Assembly: GCA_015486145.1 (NCBI GenBank)
Contig: WFSH01000178.1
Span: 1-7,520, forward strand
Source: Mesoaciditogaceae bacterium
GTDB lineage: Bacteria > Thermotogota > Thermotogae > Mesoaciditogales > Mesoaciditogaceae
Length of the DNA stretch: 7,520 bases
Direction of reading: 5' to 3'
Shown in pieces: positions 5,281 through 7,520 of this stretch. A program made the position numbers and the translations under genes. The number at the start of each line of letters is the position of its first letter. The first letter of the stretch is position 1. The notes beneath the pieces were generated by a model that worked only from the letters and a program-made list of their open reading frames with translations, was not told the origin of the DNA and did no database searches.

Positions 5281-6225
5281 ATGGCATTATCCAATGGATT
5301 CATCAGAAAATATGGCGTCATTTTCGGTTTGTTTGGTATAATAGTCTTTTTTGCGATAGAATCGCCATCGTATTTTTTCACGGCTTCAAATTTCATTTTG
5401 ATATCTAAACAATCATCAATAAATATACTACTTGCCTTAGGACAAATGTTTGTCATTTTAACTGCCGGAATTGATCTTTCGGACGGCGCGATGGCTGGAT
5501 TCGTTGGAGCAGTTGTGGCGGGGACAACGGTTGCAACTGGAAATCTCTTTTTGGGATTAATAGAAGGCATAGCCGTTGGAATAGGTTTTGGAATTGTCAA
5601 CGGAATTATTGTTGCTTTTGCAAAAATTCCAGCATTCATTGCCACACTTGCTACCATGTCGGCAATAACCGGTATGACGTTGATATACACACATGGAGAA
5701 CCAATATGGAATCTTCCTTCGTCTTTTGATTTTATAGGCCAAGGAAGTCTGCTTGATATCCCATTTTCAATAATTCTGATGGGCATCGCGTTTGTGGTGG
5801 TTTGGATAGTGCTTGCGAGGACAAAGTATGGAAGGCATGTATATGCTGTGGGTGGAAACATAAAAGCATCAAGAGCTGCCGGAATAAAAATATCGTCTGT
5901 TCTCATTAGTGTGTATGCAATAAGTGGATTGTTGTCTGCCATAGCTGGAATTGTTCTCGCATCAAGATTGGGTACCGCGGAGCCCACGGCTGGTTCTGGA
6001 TATGAGTTAGATGCAATCGCTGCAGTTGTACTGGGGGGCACTAGTCTTTTTGGAGGAGAAGGATGGGTTGTTGGCACAATAATAGGAGGTTATATAATAG
6101 CCGTTTTGAACAACGGCATGACTATTATGAACATCTCAGCGTACTATCAGGAAGTTGTCAAAGGTATAGTTATTTTATTGGCTGTTATGCTCACAAGTTT
6201 TGGCAAAAAGTACTGGAATGAATAA
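5281..6225 (+). CDS. rbsC: Ribose-type ABC importer, membrane permease subunit
   Basis: This 314-residue, very hydrophobic protein of the BPD_transp_2 (RbsC/XylH/AraH) family would form the transmembrane channel as a dimer. About eight to ten hydrophobic segments are visible from residue 12 to 308. Family marks are GIDLSDG (63-69; GIDLSVG in E. coli), the stretch FIATLATMSAITGMTLIYT, the YAVGGN loop that faces the ATPase, and YELDAIAAVVLGGTSLFGG (241-259), the last nearly identical to E. coli RbsC. Length matches the family (about 320). ATG 5281 follows the rbsA stop by 3 nt, with an AAAGGG-type ribosome site inside the end of rbsA. A long antisense frame (6077-5274) is a shadow of this gene. 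Confidence 0.94.
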   Translation: MALSNGFIRKYGVIFGLFGIIVFFAIESPSYFFTASNFILISKQSSINILLALGQMFVILTAGIDLSDGAMAGFVGAVVAGTTVATGNLFLGLIEGIAVGIGFGIVNGIIVAFAKIPAFIATLATMSAITGMTLIYTHGEPIWNLPSSFDFIGQGSLLDIPFSIILMGIAFVVVWIVLARTKYGRHVYAVGGNIKASRAAGIKISSVLISVYAISGLLSAIAGIVLASRLGTAEPTAGSGYELDAIAAVVLGGTSLFGGEGWVVGTIIGGYIIAVLNNGMTIMNISAYYQEVVKGIVILLAVMLTSFGKKYWNE

Positions 6226-6228
6226 ACA

Positions 6229-6249
6229 ATGGGGGGTTAAACCCCTTAT
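6229..6249 (+). other. Hairpin between rbsC and rbsB
   Basis: GGGGGG (6231-6236) pairs with CCCCTT (6242-6247) around TTAAA, using two G-U pairs and extended by two A-T pairs. It starts 3 nt after the rbsC stop. No T-tract follows. Alternatively CCTT (6244-6247) can pair with AAGG (6255-6258), covering the rbsB ribosome site; the two structures exclude each other. Intercistronic hairpins before the binding-protein gene often adjust its expression relative to the membrane parts; here that is inference. Confidence 0.45.
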
Positions 6250-6269
6250 CTTTTAAGGAGGTGTATAGG

Positions 6270-7181
6270 ATGAAAAGTCTCATTCTCGTGGCAACCATGT
6301 TGGCAGGTATTGCGGTGCTTTCTATGGCACTGACGTTCGGCTTTTGCGTTTCAACTCTTAACAATCCTTACTTTGTTGCCTTTACAAATGGTGCGAAGGC
6401 AGAAGCAAAACTGTTGGGGATCAACCTCATCGTCATGAATGCAAATAACAGCAATAACACACAGCTCAACCAAGTGGAGGATCTGATTCAAAGAAAGGTT
6501 GACGCCATAATCTTAAATCCAACTGATTCAGATGCCCTTGTGCCGGCCGTTGTGGCTGCAAACAAGGCAGGTATACCGGTTATAACTCTTGACAGATCTG
6601 TCAATGGTGGGAAAGTTCGCATGTTTATAGCTTCTGACAATGTAGTGTATGGGAAACTTGAAGCTCAATATGCCGTAAAGCTTTTAAATGGCAAAGGCAA
6701 TGTGGTACTGTTGACAGGTATTCCCGGGGTTTCGGCGACTCGCGACAGATCTAAGGGAATAATGGAGGTGCTTTCGAAATATCCAAATATCAAAATAGTC
6801 GCCAATCAAAGCGCTAACTTTGACATGGCAAAGGCTATGTCCGTGATGGAATCTATACTCGTAGCACATCCGAACATAAATGCCGTCATAGCCGAAAATG
6901 ATTCGATGGCACTTGGGGCAATTCAAGCGATAAAGTCCTCTGGAAGAAAGGGCATAATTGTTATAGGTGGCGATGGAATAGCTCAAGGAATTCAAGCTGT
7001 CAAAAAGGGAACCGAGGCCGTTGATATAGCTCAACAACCTTATAAAATGGCAGCATTAGGTGTCTCTGCCGCTTTCTTTGCCGTTAACAACATCAAATTG
7101 ATGCCTTCTCATCTTGCAATGCCCCTTTTCCCTGTTACCAAGAAAACCGTTGATCAATGGATTGCTGAAAGTAAACATTGA
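6270..7181 (+). CDS. rbsB: Periplasmic ribose-binding protein of the ABC importer
   Basis: This 303-residue secreted receptor would deliver ribose to RbsC/RbsA. ATG 6270 is chosen as start because AAGGAGGTG (6255-6263) sits at the right distance; the in-frame GTG at 6261 lies inside that ribosome site. Residues 1-20 look like a signal peptide with cleavage likely after SMA. The mature part follows E. coli RbsB: STLNNPYF (28-35), INPTDSD-like NPTDSD (83-88), TLDR (106-109), SATRDR (155-160), NFD (183-185), AENDSMALGA (208-217), GGDG (233-236), AQQP (254-257). Compared with the ribose contacts known in E. coli RbsB (N13, F15, F16, D89, R90, R141, F164, N190, D215, Q235), only F15 differs, being Tyr34 here. 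Ribose, or a near analogue, is therefore the best ligand guess. It is the last gene of the operon, followed by a strong terminator. Confidence 0.94.
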   Translation: MKSLILVATMLAGIAVLSMALTFGFCVSTLNNPYFVAFTNGAKAEAKLLGINLIVMNANNSNNTQLNQVEDLIQRKVDAIILNPTDSDALVPAVVAANKAGIPVITLDRSVNGGKVRMFIASDNVVYGKLEAQYAVKLLNGKGNVVLLTGIPGVSATRDRSKGIMEVLSKYPNIKIVANQSANFDMAKAMSVMESILVAHPNINAVIAENDSMALGAIQAIKSSGRKGIIVIGGDGIAQGIQAVKKGTEAVDIAQQPYKMAALGVSAAFFAVNNIKLMPSHLAMPLFPVTKKTVDQWIAESKH

Positions 7182-7203
7182 CGTTAATTAAGCATCGAGT
7201 GGG

Positions 7204-7245
7204 TGAAAGCAGGCGTTTATAAAATGCCTGCTTTCATTTAATTCA
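7204..7245 (+). terminator. Intrinsic terminator of the ribose operon
   Basis: TGAAAGCAGGC (7204-7214) pairs perfectly with GCCTGCTTTCA (7226-7236), an 11-bp stem with an 11-nt loop, followed by TTTAATT. It lies 22 nt after the rbsB stop and closes the operon before the next, separately promoted gene. Confidence 0.85.
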
Positions 7246-7285
7246 AAATACGGATTCTCACCAGTATGTGGATCGAAATGAGAAG

Positions 7286-7294
7286 TGGTACAAT
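7286..7294 (+). promoter_or_regulatory. Extended -10 promoter of the HAD gene
   Basis: TGGTACAAT contains a TACAAT -10 box (7289-7294; five of six to consensus) preceded by the TGn extension. No good -35 box is present 17 nt upstream. Transcription would start near 7301, about 29 nt before the chosen start codon. Confidence 0.5.
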
Positions 7295-7329
7295 GTATGA
7301 GAGAGCACACAAGAAGGGATGATGCAAAA

Positions 7330-7520
7330 ATGATGAAGGCTGTTTTATTCGATTTGGATGGAACTCTTCTACTTTCAGACGAGGAAGAATTTTACTCTGC
7401 TTACTACAAAACACTTGGAAAGTACTGCATAGATCTCATTGAGCCCTCCAAACTCGTTGAAAGTGTTCAAAAGATCATAAAAAAGATAACGATGGACGAT
7501 GGAAAGTTAAACAATTACGA
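7330..7520 (+). CDS. HAD-superfamily hydrolase, N-terminal part (cut by window end)
   Basis: The visible 63 codons begin MMKAVLFDLDGTLL. DLDGT is motif I of HAD hydrolases, with the nucleophilic aspartate as the first Asp, so the product is probably a phosphatase acting on a small phosphorylated metabolite. The following region (SDEEEFYSAYYKTLGKY, then a helical stretch) is the beginning of an alpha-helical cap domain of the phosphoglycolate-phosphatase-like group. Two adjacent ATG codons (7330, 7333) are possible starts; AGAAGGG (7312-7318) is the likely ribosome site. An in-frame ATG at 7297 would precede the predicted transcript start and is rejected. The gene has its own promoter and lies behind the operon terminator, so there is no sign it belongs to ribose use. 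Substrate cannot be told from this fragment. Confidence 0.88.
   Translation, partial: MMKAVLFDLDGTLLLSDEEEFYSAYYKTLGKYCIDLIEPSKLVESVQKIIKKITMDDGKLNNY

Noticed and set aside
5274..6077. 267-codon minus-strand frame opposite rbsC
   Set aside because: Low-complexity Pro/Ile/Thr/Ala product typical of the complement of a membrane-protein gene; no ribosome site and entirely covered by a clear rbsC.
6261..6269. GTG at 6261 as the rbsB start
   Set aside because: It is part of the AAGGAGGTG ribosome site that serves ATG 6270; starting there would also spoil the signal peptide start MKSLILV.
6684..7037. 117-codon minus-strand frame inside rbsB
   Set aside because: Shadow of the conserved rbsB sequence; no recognisable motif.
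7255..7284. TTCTCA/TGAGAA inverted repeat before the HAD promoter
   Set aside because: Only 6 bp per arm with an 18-nt gap; not distinguishable from chance.

Overview
This AT-rich, gene-dense window most resembles the chromosome of a thermophilic or anaerobic heterotroph of the Thermotogota (Pseudothermotoga/Thermotoga-like). That rests on protein style (lysine- and isoleucine-rich sugar-transport proteins), very strong Shine-Dalgarno sequences and frequent non-ATG starts. It is an impression from reading, not a database match.

Layout: (1) 1-114, the last 37 codons of an unidentified gene. (2) 115-858, a region of decay and repeats. It holds a long imperfect inverted repeat, a 27-codon ORF with a good ribosome site, a gene-end remnant with its terminator, two GTCATTC-type palindromic elements, and a broken reading frame that faintly resembles the glycerol antiterminator GlpP. 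(3) 859-2103, an intact secreted sugar- or glycerol-phosphate-type ABC binding protein with no permease or ATPase beside it. (4) 2104-2755, a hairpin, a heptanucleotide array, a second and inverted copy of the region-2 gene-end/terminator element, the 63-codon minus-strand remnant it belongs to, and then the promoter and operator of the next operon. (5) 2756-7181, a complete ribose-type ABC operon in the order lacI-family repressor, rbsA, rbsC, rbsB, closed by a strong terminator. (6) From 7289, an extended -10 promoter and the start of a HAD-family phosphatase gene cut by the window edge.

How the genes work together: the repressor gene has a near-consensus promoter with a LacI-type operator at the expected transcription start, so it probably represses itself and, by read-through, the whole transporter. 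The tandem ATPase (RbsA), the membrane subunit (RbsC) and the periplasmic receptor (RbsB) form one importer. RbsB keeps nearly all the residues that hold ribose in E. coli RbsB, so ribose or a close pentose analogue is the best substrate guess. No ribokinase or RbsD is present in the window.

I see no convincing new biological system. The coding regions are well-known families. The parts most worth a second look are intergenic: the inverted pair of gene-end/terminator copies on either side of the orphan binding-protein gene, the possible GlpP remnant just upstream of that gene, and the alternative hairpins ahead of rbsB.
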